Of a stretch of DNA of 64,000 bases, positions 8,593-18,045 are shown piece after piece. How positions within the stretch are numbered: position 1 is the first letter of the stretch; every line of letters starts with the position of its first letter. A program made the position numbers and the translations under genes. Origin of the DNA: Kitasatospora indigofera (lineage in GTDB: Bacteria; Actinomycetota; Actinomycetes; Streptomycetales; Streptomycetaceae); contig NZ_BNBO01000001.1 of assembly GCF_014655955.1 (NCBI RefSeq), positions 31,407 to 95,406 on the forward strand, written 5' to 3'. The notes beneath the pieces were generated by a model. It was not told where the DNA came from. It saw nothing but the letters and a program-made list of their open reading frames with translations, and searched no databases.

Positions 8593-9027
8593 CTACTCGG
8601 CCGCCGGCACCCGCTCGTGCGCCAGCTCGCAGCGCGGCGCGGGCGCGGCGTCGGCGGCGTCCGCCAGCTCGGACCGGGACCACTCCGCCCGGGCCAGCTG
8701 CTCGCCGACCTGCGCGCGGACGGCCCGCAGCCGCTCGATGCACTCGTCCAGCTCGGCGAGCTTGCGCCGGTACACCTCCAGCGAGGCCGGGCAGGTGTCG
8801 CCCTCCGGGTGCCCGGCCTGGAGGCACTCCACGAACGGCCTGGTCTCCTCCAGCCCGAAGCCGAAGTCCTGCAACAGCCGGATCTGCTGCAGCAGCCGCA
8901 GATCGTCCTCCCCGTACGCCCGGTACCCGTTGCCGCTGCGCCGGGCCGGCAGCAGCCCGCGCGACTCGTAGTACCGCAGCGTCCGGGTGGTCGTCCCCGC
9001 CCGCCTGGCCAGCTCACCGATCCGCAT
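8593..9027 (-). CDS. MerR-family transcriptional regulator
   Basis: The 144-residue regulator has the MerR winged helix at the N-terminus (MRIGELARRAGTTTRTLRYYESRGLL ... NGYRAYGEDDLRLLQQI), then a coiled-coil dimerisation helix. A Cys pair at about residues 79 (TCPA) and 68 (ECLQAG) resembles metal or redox sensors of the CueR/SoxR side of the family, but a full metal site is not evident. The neighbouring CPPC thioredoxin suggests a thiol or electrophile signal. ATG 9027 is the conserved MerR start. Confidence 0.9.
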   Translation of the reverse strand: MRIGELARRAGTTTRTLRYYESRGLLPARRSGNGYRAYGEDDLRLLQQIRLLQDFGFGLEETRPFVECLQAGHPEGDTCPASLEVYRRKLAELDECIERLRAVRAQVGEQLARAEWSRSELADAADAAPAPRCELAHERVPAAE

Positions 9028-9232
9028 GCCCGTGCTCCCTCCGGCCGCGCCGTGCCGCCGGGACCGACGGTAGACCTTGACCCTGACGTCAACGCCAGCC
9101 CCGCCCGGCGGACGACCGCGGCCCCGGCCGGCCGGGGCCGGGACGACCGGGCGGGCGACCCGCCGCACGACCCGCGGGACGTCGCCCCCGGAAGGCCGCC
9201 GGGCCCGCTCCGGGCGGGGGAGAATACCGTCC

Positions 9233-9994
9233 ATGGATCTTGGACTGCAGAACAAGGTGTACGTGGTCACCGGCGCCACCCGCGGGCTCGGCTTCGCCGC
9301 CGCCCGGGAGCTGGCCGCCGACGGTGCCCGGGTGGTGGTCAGCGGCCGCTCGCAGGCCTCGGTGGACGAGGCGGTGGCCGGGCTCGGCGGCGAGGGGCAC
9401 GCGCACGGCGTGGTGGCGGACAACGCCGACCCCACCGCGGCCGCCCGGCTGGTCGAGGCCGCCCAGGAGGCGTTCGGGCGGCTGGACGGCGTCCTGATCA
9501 GCGTGGGCGGCCCGAAGGCCGGCCCGGTGGTGCTGGCCGAGGACGACACCTGGCGGGCGGCCTTCGAGTCGGTGTTCCTGGGCGCCCTGCGGATCGCCCG
9601 CGCGGCGGCTGCGGAGCTGGGCGAGGGCGGGGTGATCGGCTTCGTGCTGTCCGGCTCCGTCCGCGAGCCGATCTCCGGGCTGGGCGTCTCCAACGGGCTG
9701 CGGCCGGGGCTGGCGATGGCGGCGAAGTCGCTGGCGGACGAGCTGGGCCCGCGCGGGATCCGGGTGGTCGGCCTGCTGCCCGCCCGGATCGACACCGACC
9801 GGGTGCGCGAGCTGGACGAGCTGAGCGGGGACGCCGAGGCGGCCCGGGCCCGCGCCAGTGCCGCGATCCCGCTCGGCCGCTACGGGACGGCCGAGGAGTT
9901 CGGCAAGGTCGCCGCCTTCCTGCTGTCCCCCGCCGCCTCGTACCTGACGGGCGTGATGGTCCCGGTGGACGGCGGCGCCCTGCGCGGGCTCTGA
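9233..9994 (+). CDS. Atypical SDR oxidoreductase lacking the Tyr-Lys pair
   Basis: A 253-residue Rossmann protein with the TGATRGLG cofactor motif, an NNAG-like region replaced by VGGPKAG, and the C-terminal YLTGVMVPVDGG signature of FabG-like SDRs. Where the catalytic YxxxK should be, the sequence reads VSNGLRPGLAMAAKSL, so the tyrosine is Asn or Ser and the lysine is Arg. Such NxxxR variants form a known SDR side-branch whose chemistry is unclear. The ATG at 9233 (MDLGLQNKVYVVTG) fits the family. It is likely a single gene, converging on the amaP-like gene. Confidence 0.85.
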   Translation: MDLGLQNKVYVVTGATRGLGFAAARELAADGARVVVSGRSQASVDEAVAGLGGEGHAHGVVADNADPTAAARLVEAAQEAFGRLDGVLISVGGPKAGPVVLAEDDTWRAAFESVFLGALRIARAAAAELGEGGVIGFVLSGSVREPISGLGVSNGLRPGLAMAAKSLADELGPRGIRVVGLLPARIDTDRVRELDELSGDAEAARARASAAIPLGRYGTAEEFGKVAAFLLSPAASYLTGVMVPVDGGALRGL

Positions 9995-10017
9995 CCCGCC
10001 CGCGGGGGGCCGGGTGC

Positions 10018-10641
10018 TCAGATCACCCGCGGGTGCTTGGGGGTGGCGGCCGGTTTCCTGGCCGCCACCCGCAGCCGCAGCCGGGCCGGCAGGGCGGTCA
10101 GCGCGAGGCTGCTCCTGGCCTGCCCGAGCGGGCCCGCGTCGAAGCCCTCGACCAGGGCCGCCGGGTCGCCGCCCGGCGAGAGCAGCACGGAGCCGTGCAC
10201 GGTCAGCCGCCGCGTCCGGCGGCCCGCCACCCGCATCCGCCCCCGCTCGACCCCGGGCAGGACCTCCGTGCCCGACTCCAGCGCCTCCTCCAGGGCCTTG
10301 GTCCGCAGCCGCAGCCGCAGCCCGGTGCCCGGCGCGGGCAACGGCAGGCTGCTCGGCGCCGGCCGGCGCAGCTGGGCGACGAGCCACCAGATCCCCAGCA
10401 CCACGATCAGCGACAGGCCGCCGATCACCACCGGCCACCACCAGCCCTCGTCGGTCCAGCGGGTGCGGGCGGAGTCGCTCAGCAGCGGCTGGTCGGGCGA
10501 GGTGAGCGGCCATCCGTCCGGCATGTCCAGGCCGAGGTGGCGGTAGAGGTCGAGCCCGCCGGCCAGCACCAGCAGGCCGACCGCGAGCAGCAGCAGGCCG
10601 GCCAGGGCCAGCACCACCCGGTTGACGCCGGAACGGTTCAT
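10018..10641 (-). CDS. amaP: Alkaline shock membrane anchor AmaP-like protein
   Basis: The 207-residue protein has two transmembrane helices at about 8-30 and 69-92 with a short extracytoplasmic loop, then a soluble C-terminal domain. This is the topology of AmaP, which tethers Asp23 to the membrane in Firmicutes. It is the last gene of a five-gene alkaline-shock operon. Its ATG at 10641 overlaps the preceding stop (ATGA). Confidence 0.82.
   Translation of the reverse strand: MNRSGVNRVVLALAGLLLLAVGLLVLAGGLDLYRHLGLDMPDGWPLTSPDQPLLSDSARTRWTDEGWWWPVVIGGLSLIVVLGIWWLVAQLRRPAPSSLPLPAPGTGLRLRLRTKALEEALESGTEVLPGVERGRMRVAGRRTRRLTVHGSVLLSPGGDPAALVEGFDAGPLGQARSSLALTALPARLRLRVAARKPAATPKHPRVI
10041..10070. 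terminator. Hairpin inside the 3' end of amaP
   Basis: GGGTGGCGGCC (10041-10051) and GGCCGCCACCC (10060-10070) form an 11-bp stem with an 8-nt loop containing TTT. It lies within the last codons of the minus-strand amaP-like gene, 47 nt past the convergent SDR stop, so it could terminate the SDR transcript. Confidence 0.45.
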
Positions 10642-11462
10642 CGGGCTCGTCCTCCCGTCCGGGGTGTCCCCGCGCCGATCCTGCTGGTCAGCACCTCCAG
10701 CCGGAGCGGGCGGGCCAGGGTGATCCGGTCCAGCTCGGCCACCAGGTCGCGCTGGACGGCCGCCGGGTCGGCGGGTCCCTCGATCATGACCCGGGCCCGC
10801 CGGCGGTTGATCTTGACGGTGGTGCGGTCCACGCCGGGCACCTCGTCGGCCCGCGCCACCAGCAGGGCGCCGACCCCGGCCCGGTCGATCATGGCGTCCG
10901 TGGTGGCGGCGGGCAGCAGCGACAGCCAGCGGCGCAGGCCCGGGGCGAAGGCCAGCCAGAGGAGCCAGCCGCCCAGCAGGACGGCGGCGCCGGCGCCGAG
11001 CAGCACCCACAGGTCGTCGAGGTGACGGGTGGCCAGCTGGTCGGCGAGTTCCGTCCGCCAGTACGCCGCCCGCCGGCCGGCCCGGACCGCGATCACGTCG
11101 TAGAGCAGCGGCCCGCAGACGGCCAGCGCGGCCACCACGACCACCGCCGTGGCGGCCGTCCGGGGGGACTTCTCCCGGCGGACCCGGACCGCCCGGGCGG
11201 CCCCGGGGGCCGGGGGCGCTCCGGTCCGGCCACCGGCCGCGGGCCCGGACGGCGCCCCCTCCCCCGGCTCCGGCTGCGGTGCCGGCTGCGCCGCCGGGCC
11301 GGGCGGCGGCCCGCCCAGCGACGAGGCGGTCGCGCCCGTGGCCGGGCCGGCGCCGGTGCCCGGTTCCGCGCCGTCGGCGGAGGGTTCGGCGGGCGCCTGC
11401 TCCGGCCCGCCGTCCGGTTCGTGCTCCGGCCCGCCGGCCGGCTCGTTCCGCGGTCCGGTCAT
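10638..11462 (-). CDS. DUF6286-type membrane protein of alkaline-shock operon
   Basis: The 274-residue protein has a long Pro/Ala/Gly-rich disordered N-terminus (about 1-95), two transmembrane helices (near 102-122 and 152-172) and a conserved C-terminal domain containing VGALLVARADEVPGVDRTTVKINRRRARVMI. Proteins of this type accompany Asp23/Gls24 genes in actinobacteria. Function is unknown; an envelope-stress structural role is inferred from the operon. Its stop overlaps the amaP start by 4 nt. Confidence 0.78.
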   Translation of the reverse strand: MTGPRNEPAGGPEHEPDGGPEQAPAEPSADGAEPGTGAGPATGATASSLGGPPPGPAAQPAPQPEPGEGAPSGPAAGGRTGAPPAPGAARAVRVRREKSPRTAATAVVVVAALAVCGPLLYDVIAVRAGRRAAYWRTELADQLATRHLDDLWVLLGAGAAVLLGGWLLWLAFAPGLRRWLSLLPAATTDAMIDRAGVGALLVARADEVPGVDRTTVKINRRRARVMIEGPADPAAVQRDLVAELDRITLARPLRLEVLTSRIGAGTPRTGGRAR

Positions 11463-11492
11463 CGCGGCCGCCTTCCCACCAGGTGGGTCATG

Positions 11493-11834
11493 TCACTCCC
11501 CGCCCGTCGTCGGCAGCAGCCGTTCGACCAGCACGGTCACCTCGACCACCCGGGTGCCGGTGAGGGCGGCCACCTGCTCGGCCACCCCGTCCCGGACGGC
11601 GCGGGCCAGCGCCGCCAGGTCCGCGGGGAAGGGAAGCTCCACGCCGACCCGGACGGTGGCGGTCCGGCCCGGCACCGAGACGGAGACGTGGGGCGGGGTG
11701 CCGGGCGAGGGCAGCCCGGGGCAGGCGACCACCAGGGCGTCGCGGGCGGCCCGGGCGGCGACCTTGACGAAGACCCGGTCGGCGACCCGCAGGCTGCCCC
11801 GCCGGCCGCGGGCCGGCGCCAGGACGGCCGGCAT
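11493..11834 (-). CDS. Short Asp23/Gls24-like protein
   Basis: A 113-residue basic protein with alternating beta and helix pattern (ADRVFVKVAARAARDALV, HVSVSVPGRTATVRVGVELPFP, TGTRVVEVTVLVERL) that resembles the Asp23/Gls24 fold in condensed form. It is the third gene of the operon and the second Asp23-like copy. The ATG at 11834 overlaps the upstream stop (TGATG). Confidence 0.7.
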   Translation of the reverse strand: MPAVLAPARGRRGSLRVADRVFVKVAARAARDALVVACPGLPSPGTPPHVSVSVPGRTATVRVGVELPFPADLAALARAVRDGVAEQVAALTGTRVVEVTVLVERLLPTTGGE

Positions 11835-12025
11835 CAGCGGCGCCGGTCGCGGCCGCGCAGCAGGTCACCCAGGTCACCGAGGTCGATGTCGCCCTCCAGC
11901 AGCCGGCCCACCACGTACCCGACGGCGCCGAGGACGGCCACCAACAGGAAGGCGGCGAACCCTCCGAAGTAGCCGGCGAAGCCGAGGGCCATTCCTGCCA
12001 CCAGGCCGACGCTGGCCAGGTTCAT
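11834..12025 (-). CDS. Small DUF2273-like integral membrane protein
   Basis: The 63-residue protein has two transmembrane helices (VGLVAGMALGFAGYFGGFAAFLLVAVLGAVGYVVGRLL) and an acidic/basic tail EGDIDLGDLGDLLRGRDRRR. Proteins of this kind lie within Asp23 operons. It starts 120 nt after the large Asp23 gene, across a G-rich repeat. Confidence 0.78.
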   Translation of the reverse strand: MNLASVGLVAGMALGFAGYFGGFAAFLLVAVLGAVGYVVGRLLEGDIDLGDLGDLLRGRDRRR

Positions 12026-12035
12026 CCGCTGCTCC

Positions 12036-12125
12036 TCGTGTCTCCGGGGTCCTCGTGGGTCCGGGTGGGGTCCGGGTGGGTCGGGTCCGGGCTGTCCGGG
12101 TGGGGTCCCGGCGGGTCGGGCGTGG
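12036..12125. repeat. G-rich GGTCCGGGTG-type repeat in operon spacer
   Basis: The spacer between the Asp23-like gene and the next operon member is built from degenerate copies of GGTCCGGGTG and GGGTCGG. On the transcribed minus strand this is C-rich RNA; on the other strand the runs of three to four Gs could form G-quadruplex DNA. It may simply be slippage-generated. Confidence 0.75.
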
Positions 12126-12145
12126 TCGGGCCGGGGACGGTCCGG

Positions 12146-12658
12146 CTACTGCAGCTTCGGCCGCTGGCCGGTGGAGCCGCTCTCGTCCTCCTCCTCGATG
12201 TCCGGTTCGTCGGGCAGGTGGACGTCGTTGACCGCGATGTTCACCTCCACCACCTCCAGGCCGGTCATCCGCTCGACCGCCGAGATGATGTTCTCCCGCA
12301 CCTGGGTGGCGAGTTCGGGGATCACCACGCCGTACTCGACGACCAGGGCGATGTCGATCGCGGTCTGCTTCTCGCCGACCTCGGCCTTGATGCCGCGCCC
12401 CATGCTGGACTTGCCGCCGGGCACCTTGTCGCGCATCGCGCCGAAGGTCCGGGTCAGACCCGAGCCGAGGGCGTGGATGCCCGGGATCTCGCGGGCGGCC
12501 ATGCCGGCGATCTTCTCCACCACGCCCACGGCCAGCGCGGTGCGCCCGCGCTCGGCGGACGCCTTGGGGGCGGACGCCCCGGACGATCCGGAGGAGGACG
12601 TGGGGCTGCCGGCGGGGGCGGTCTTGTGCAGGGCTGCGGGCGTCGGCGTGTCAGGCAT
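12146..12658 (-). CDS. Asp23/Gls24 family envelope stress response protein
   Basis: The 170-residue protein has a Ser/Ala-rich N-terminus then the canonical Asp23 domain (ALAVGVVEKIAGMAAREIPGIHAL ... AIDIALVVEYGVVIPELATQVRENIISAVERMTGLEVVEVNIAVNDV) and an acidic tail. Asp23 proteins form membrane-associated networks in envelope or alkaline stress. It is first in the operon; ATG 12658 follows AGGAGATCCCCC. The upstream AT-rich box GATATAGC on the minus strand may be a -10, but I cannot name the sigma factor. Confidence 0.9.
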   Translation of the reverse strand: MPDTPTPAALHKTAPAGSPTSSSGSSGASAPKASAERGRTALAVGVVEKIAGMAAREIPGIHALGSGLTRTFGAMRDKVPGGKSSMGRGIKAEVGEKQTAIDIALVVEYGVVIPELATQVRENIISAVERMTGLEVVEVNIAVNDVHLPDEPDIEEEDESGSTGQRPKLQ

Positions 12659-12746
12659 GGGGGATCTCCTGTCGTTGCGTGTCCAGCTATATCGCAAATC
12701 ACCCCAACTCTGGCATTCCGCCACGTAACCCGCCCCCGGAAAGCGC

Positions 12747-12780
12747 GGAAGGCCCGACCCCTCCCGGGGCCGGGCCTTCC
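12747..12780 (-). terminator. Hairpin after crotonase gene
   Basis: GGAAGGCCCG-CCCC (12747-12761) pairs with CGGGG-CCGGGCCTTCC (12765-12780) around TCC. It lies 45 nt past the crotonase stop and upstream of the alkaline-shock operon, separating the two same-strand units. Confidence 0.75.
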
Positions 12781-12824
12781 CTGGGCGACCGTCCGGCGAC
12801 ACCTGCGCCCGGCCGTCCGGGCGG

Positions 12825-13631
12825 TCAGTCGCCGATGCCGGCGAGGTCGCGCATCCGGCGCGCCTGCGCCACCCGTTCGGCCGAACGCTGCTCGTCGTAG
12901 GAGCGGGCGCCGGCACCCTGCAGCAGCGCCTTGGTCTCGATCACCGCGTTCCGCGGGGCCGCCAGCAGCGCGGCCGCGAGGTCGCGGACGGCACCGTCCA
13001 GCTCGGCGGCGGGCACCGCCAGGTTGGCCAGCCCGGTGGCCACCGCCTCCTCCGCGCCGACCCAGCGGCCGGTCGCGCAGATCTCCAACGCCCTGGCATA
13101 GCCGACGAGTTCGGTAAGCGGCTTGGTGCCGGCCAAGTCCGGGACCAGCCCGAGCGAGGTCTCCTTCATGGAGAACTGGACGTCCTCGGCGACCACCCGC
13201 AGGTCGCAGGCCAGGGCGAGCTGGAAGCCGGCGCCGACCGCGTGCCCCTGGACGGCCGCGATGCTGATCAGGTCGGAACGCCGCCACCAGGTGAAGGCCT
13301 CCTGGAACCCGGCGATGGTGTCGTCGAGGTCCTTGTCCTCCGCGGCGGCCAGCTGGATGAAGTTCCGCTCGCCCGGCAGCCCCTCGGGGGTGAACATCGC
13401 GCGGTCCAGACCGGCCGAGAAGGAGACGCCCTCGGCCCGGAGCACGACCACCCGCACGGTTCCGGGCAGATCGCGGCCGGCCGCGCCCAGCGCGCGCCAC
13501 ATCGCCGGCGACTGGGCGTTGCGGCGCTTGGGCTGACAGAGCGTCACCAGGGCGACGTCGCCGTCGATCTCCAGTCGGACGCCGTCCTGCTCCCAGGCCT
13601 CGGCCTGCGGGTCGGTGGCGGGAGCGGTCAT
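12825..13631 (-). CDS. Enoyl-CoA hydratase/isomerase family protein
   Basis: A 268-residue crotonase-fold protein. The first oxyanion-hole segment is SFSAGLDRAMF and the second is AVQGHAVGAGFQLALACDLRV. A Glu that aligns with one catalytic residue occurs in FSMKETSLGLVPD, where LGLVPD replaces the usual LGLxPG. The ATG at 13631 follows GGAGGTGCCCC. It precedes the gbn-like gene as I recall for this group in Streptomyces. Substrate is unknown. Confidence 0.87.
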   Translation of the reverse strand: MTAPATDPQAEAWEQDGVRLEIDGDVALVTLCQPKRRNAQSPAMWRALGAAGRDLPGTVRVVVLRAEGVSFSAGLDRAMFTPEGLPGERNFIQLAAAEDKDLDDTIAGFQEAFTWWRRSDLISIAAVQGHAVGAGFQLALACDLRVVAEDVQFSMKETSLGLVPDLAGTKPLTELVGYARALEICATGRWVGAEEAVATGLANLAVPAAELDGAVRDLAAALLAAPRNAVIETKALLQGAGARSYDEQRSAERVAQARRMRDLAGIGD

Positions 13632-14043
13632 GGGGCACCTCCGGCGGTGAAGGGATCGCGTGGGGACGCGCCGCCGAAGGGGTGGCGGCGGACCACGGCC
13701 GGCGGACGGCAGGACGGCCCGCCCGATCGGCTACCGGAGAGTAACAAACTTGCGGCGGCGACGGCAGGGGCACCCCGGGGGCGGGCCCGGGGCGTGTCGC
13801 GTCCGGGGCCGGAGGCGGCCGGACGGGCGCCCCGGCCGGCCGGCGGGGCCGGACATGGCGATCGGCGGCCGGTTCGCCCGGCCCGGGGGCGGACGACCCT
13901 CACGTCGTCTCCCCGGCCGGCGCCCTGCCGCCGATACGTCCTGATCCTCGGCCGCGCTCCTGCGCGCGGCTTCCGGCACGGCGACCACGACCCCCCTTTC
14001 GGGTCCGCTCAACGGTCGCACCGCCGCCCGGCATGACGTAATG
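13632..14043. other. Non-coding spacer upstream of crotonase
   Basis: This 412-nt stretch between the crotonase start and the gbn-like stop holds no credible gene. It must contain the crotonase promoter and the end of the gbn-like transcript. I see only a slightly AT-richer patch at 13738-13752 and no convincing promoter pair or hairpin. Confidence 0.5.
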
Positions 14044-14277
14044 TCAGGAACCAGCTCCTGCAGTAGCCTTGTTCTTGCCCCGCGTGGCACCGCCGCGGCC
14101 CCGGAGAATGACTCCGGACTCGCTCAGCATGCGGTGCACGAAGCCGTACGAGCGACCGGTCTCCTCCGCCAGCGCACGAATGCTCGCTCCGGAGTCGTAT
14201 TTCTTCTTCAGATCGGCCGCGAGCTTCTCACGCGCGGCACCGGTCACCCGGCTGCCCTTTTTCAGAGTCTCGGCCAC
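14044..14277 (-). CDS. gbn: Gbn-like mini nucleoid-associated HTH protein
   Basis: The 77-residue, very basic protein is little more than one helix-turn-helix (LAADLKKKYDSGASIRALAEETGRSYGFVHRMLSESGVILRGRG) with a Lys/Arg tail. It matches my knowledge of Gbn (SCO1839 of S. coelicolor), a tiny GATC-binding nucleoid protein affecting development. The GTG at 14277 has a textbook SD (GAGGAGG, 5-nt spacer) and gives the expected size; upstream in-frame starts (14325, 14472) lack one. The crotonase and ABC-F neighbours support the assignment. Confidence 0.82.
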   Translation of the reverse strand: MAETLKKGSRVTGAAREKLAADLKKKYDSGASIRALAEETGRSYGFVHRMLSESGVILRGRGGATRGKNKATAGAGS

Positions 14278-14674
14278 CCGTGCCTCCTCGTAGCGTTGCT
14301 CGGTCAGATTCCCATGATCACCCATTGACCGCGTCCTGGCCACCCATTCGACAAGGTGGATGTACGGAAGGACGGCCGGCCGGTGGTGATCGCAGCGCAC
14401 TACGGCGCTCACGCTGGGTGCACGCGCCCCTGCTCGGAGTACCGCCCCGACGGCGAAAGAGCTGATCAGCACGGCCGACCCGGCGAGGGGGCCGCGCCAG
14501 GGCTACGAGATCCCACACAAACGGAATCCCCGACCACTTCATTCCCGGACACACCGGGAGGACTAGATCTTCTCGTACCGATGGACTACCCCGCGTCCAC
14601 CCGGCGTCACCCTGCGGTCACGGCGGCGGGCCGGCGGGGGCCACCGGCCGGCCCGGCGGGCGCGCCCATGGGAA
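14278..14674. other. Spacer between gbn-like gene and ABC-F terminator
   Basis: No supported gene lies here. On the minus strand it is the promoter region of the gbn-like gene. A GATC lies at about 14316 close to the start, a possible autoregulatory contact given the known preference of Gbn. No clear -35/-10 pair was found. Confidence 0.4.
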
Positions 14675-14698
14675 GAGCCCCCGCGAATGCGGGGGCTC
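14675..14698 (-). terminator. Hairpin after ABC-F gene
   Basis: GAGCCCCCGC (14675-14684) and GCGGGGGCTC (14689-14698) form a perfect 10-bp stem with a GAAT loop, 17 nt past the ABC-F stop. Confidence 0.85.
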
Positions 14699-14715
14699 CC
14701 GAGGTCACGGTGCGG

Positions 14716-16314
<1,599 letters not shown>

Positions 16315-16478
16315 GGCTGGGTACTCCTGGGACGTGGGCGGGCGCGGGCAACCGGCGAACCCCAGGGGCTGGGGGCACCGGGCCGGGGCGGCGGCGGGGG
16401 TGAGGGGGCGGCGTCACGGAACACGGACGGCCGTCGGACGCACCCTGAGGTGCACCGATCGGCTCGCCGTCCCGCCCG

Positions 16479-16502
16479 CTAGTGCCCGGAGAAGTCAGCC
16501 AT
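16479..16502 (-). CDS. Putative 7-residue leader peptide of ABC-F gene
   Basis: ATG-to-TAG frame encoding MADFSGH, 165 nt upstream of the ABC-F ATG. The ATG lies 8 nt from the end of a perfect TANNNT box (TAGACT, 16516-16511), so transcripts would begin at or next to the ATG and be leaderless. Short leader ORFs controlling ABC-F genes by ribosome-mediated attenuation are known in several bacteria; its role here is inferred. Confidence 0.4.
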   Translation of the reverse strand: MADFSGH

Positions 16503-16510
16503 GCGGACCA

Positions 16511-16540
16511 GTCTACCGGGCGCCGCGCGAAGGCCCGAAG
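16511..16540 (-). promoter_or_regulatory. Putative promoter of ABC-F leader
   Basis: The -10 box TAGACT (16516-16511) matches the actinobacterial TANNNT consensus. A weak -35 (TTCGGG) lies 18 nt upstream. The start site would coincide with the ATG of the MADFSGH frame. Confidence 0.45.
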
Positions 16541-16619
16541 GCAATACCGCGCCGGAGCGGCGCACGACGGGCGCACACCGCGCACCCGGCGGGCGCGCGG
16601 CCGGGCCCGGGCGGGGCGG

Positions 16620-17555
16620 TCAGGGGCCGGGGTTGGCCACCGGCTCGGCGCAGGTGCCCTGCGGGCGGACGGCGGCGAAGACCTCGGTCCGGCTGCCGCA
16701 GGCGGACTCCGGAGCCGCCGCCTTGGTGTCGAAGACCCGGCTGCCGAGGACCGGGCCGTCCTCGATCTGCACCCGCTGCCCGTCCAGCGCCCGCATCGCC
16801 ACCGCCGGGCCGGTGGCCAGCTGCCAGTTGGTGCTGTCCAGGCGGTACCCGGTGATGCCGCCGAAGGCCTGGTGGTTGTTGCTGCCGCTGCCGGTGCAGG
16901 TCCGCGGGACGAGGACGGCGTAGTTGGTCCGCACGGTGCGCACCGGGTCGTAGGCGCAGTTGCCCGCCGGGCGGTCGTTGTAACGCAGATCACCGTCGGC
17001 GTCGCGGAATCCCATGGTCAGACCGGGCGTCACCACCGCCACCCAGGGGCTGGCCTCGGGCACGGTGTACAGGGCGATCGCCGCGCGCTCCACCGCCAGC
17101 TGCTTGCGCTGGGTCTCGCTCCGCTGGGCGGCGCCGGTCTCGCCCTCGCCGCGCAGCCACTCGGCGAGGCCGGGCACGGCGCGGTGCCAGCGCACCTCGT
17201 GGTCGCTCGGTCGGACCGAGGTGACCAGGCCGTCGTCCCAGAGCACCACCGCGTCCTCACCGGCCATCGCCAGGTAGAGGGCGGTCGCGCCCTCCCGCCG
17301 GTAGGACCAGGCGTGCTCGCCGGTGGCGGGGTCGTAGGCCTCCAGTCCGGGGCCCACCTTGAGTTCCAGCCCGGCGGTGTCCAGCGACTGCGCGGTCACC
17401 GGGCTCGCGTCCGCACCACCCGGTTCGGCCACCCGGTCACCGAACGGGACCGGCTTGTTGGCGTGCGCGGCCGCACCCGCCAGCAGCACCAGCAGGACCG
17501 CCAGAGCAGGGAGGATCGAACGGGGGGTGAGAACACGCAGCGGCTTCCAGGACAC
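16620..17555 (-). CDS. Exported PQQ-like beta-propeller protein
   Basis: A 311-residue protein beginning with a basic segment and one hydrophobic helix (SILPALAVLLVLLAGAAAHA), a signal peptide or membrane anchor. The rest has propeller-blade-like repeats such as GLEAYDPATGEHAWSYRR and VVLWDDGLVTSVRPSDHEVRWHR, typical of PQQ/WD40-like folds used for binding rather than catalysis. Four Cys in the C-terminal half may form disulfides. A GTG at 17555 (VSWKPLRVLTPRS) starts just before the signal segment; the longer upstream frame is unlike a secreted protein. Function is unknown. Confidence 0.75.
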   Translation of the reverse strand: MSWKPLRVLTPRSILPALAVLLVLLAGAAAHANKPVPFGDRVAEPGGADASPVTAQSLDTAGLELKVGPGLEAYDPATGEHAWSYRREGATALYLAMAGEDAVVLWDDGLVTSVRPSDHEVRWHRAVPGLAEWLRGEGETGAAQRSETQRKQLAVERAAIALYTVPEASPWVAVVTPGLTMGFRDADGDLRYNDRPAGNCAYDPVRTVRTNYAVLVPRTCTGSGSNNHQAFGGITGYRLDSTNWQLATGPAVAMRALDGQRVQIEDGPVLGSRVFDTKAAAPESACGSRTEVFAAVRPQGTCAEPVANPGP

Positions 17556-17956
17556 GGGCGGAGCGTACCTTCCGATCACCCCGCGAGTCAGCCGGACATC
17601 GTCGGCCGTCCGTAGGACGGACACCCGTCCGGGGGTCGGCCACGAGGCCGCCGGACGCGTCGGCCGACCTGCGCCGTCGGGGGTCCCGCCGGGCGGGCGG
17701 GCCGGCCGCCGGCCCTCGCCCGCGGGGCCGCGGCGGCCGGACGGACTGTTACAGAGGTGGTACACAGACGCACCGCGCCCGGGCGCGGTTCCCGGGCCGG
17801 GGCGGCGCCCGCCCGGGGGCCTCGCGGCGCCTCCCCGCGGACGCCCGGCGGTGCGCCGGCGGGCCGGTGGCGGGCTCCCGCGCGGGCCCGGAAGGGGAGT
17901 TCGAACGGCGTCCACTTTAGGGTGACATTGGGGTTTTCTGACGCCTTGTGGCCTTA

Positions 17957-18007
17957 GTGTCGGAGTTGGGCCGGTGTCGGATTCGGGCCGGTGCCGGACT
18001 AGCCGGC
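17957..18007. repeat. Three tandem 17-bp repeats before GH26-like gene
   Basis: GTGTCGGAGTTGGGCCG, GTGTCGGATTCGGGCCG and the diverged GTGCCGGACTAGCCGGC follow each other with exact 17-nt period, 39 nt upstream of the hydrolase ATG. They lie in the 490-nt spacer 17556-18045, which otherwise holds only an AT-richer patch at 17915-17956 that probably contains the promoter. The repeats could be activator or repressor sites. Confidence 0.8.
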
Positions 18008-18045
18008 CGGCCCGGGCCCGGCCCTGACGCCCACGAGGAGAGACC

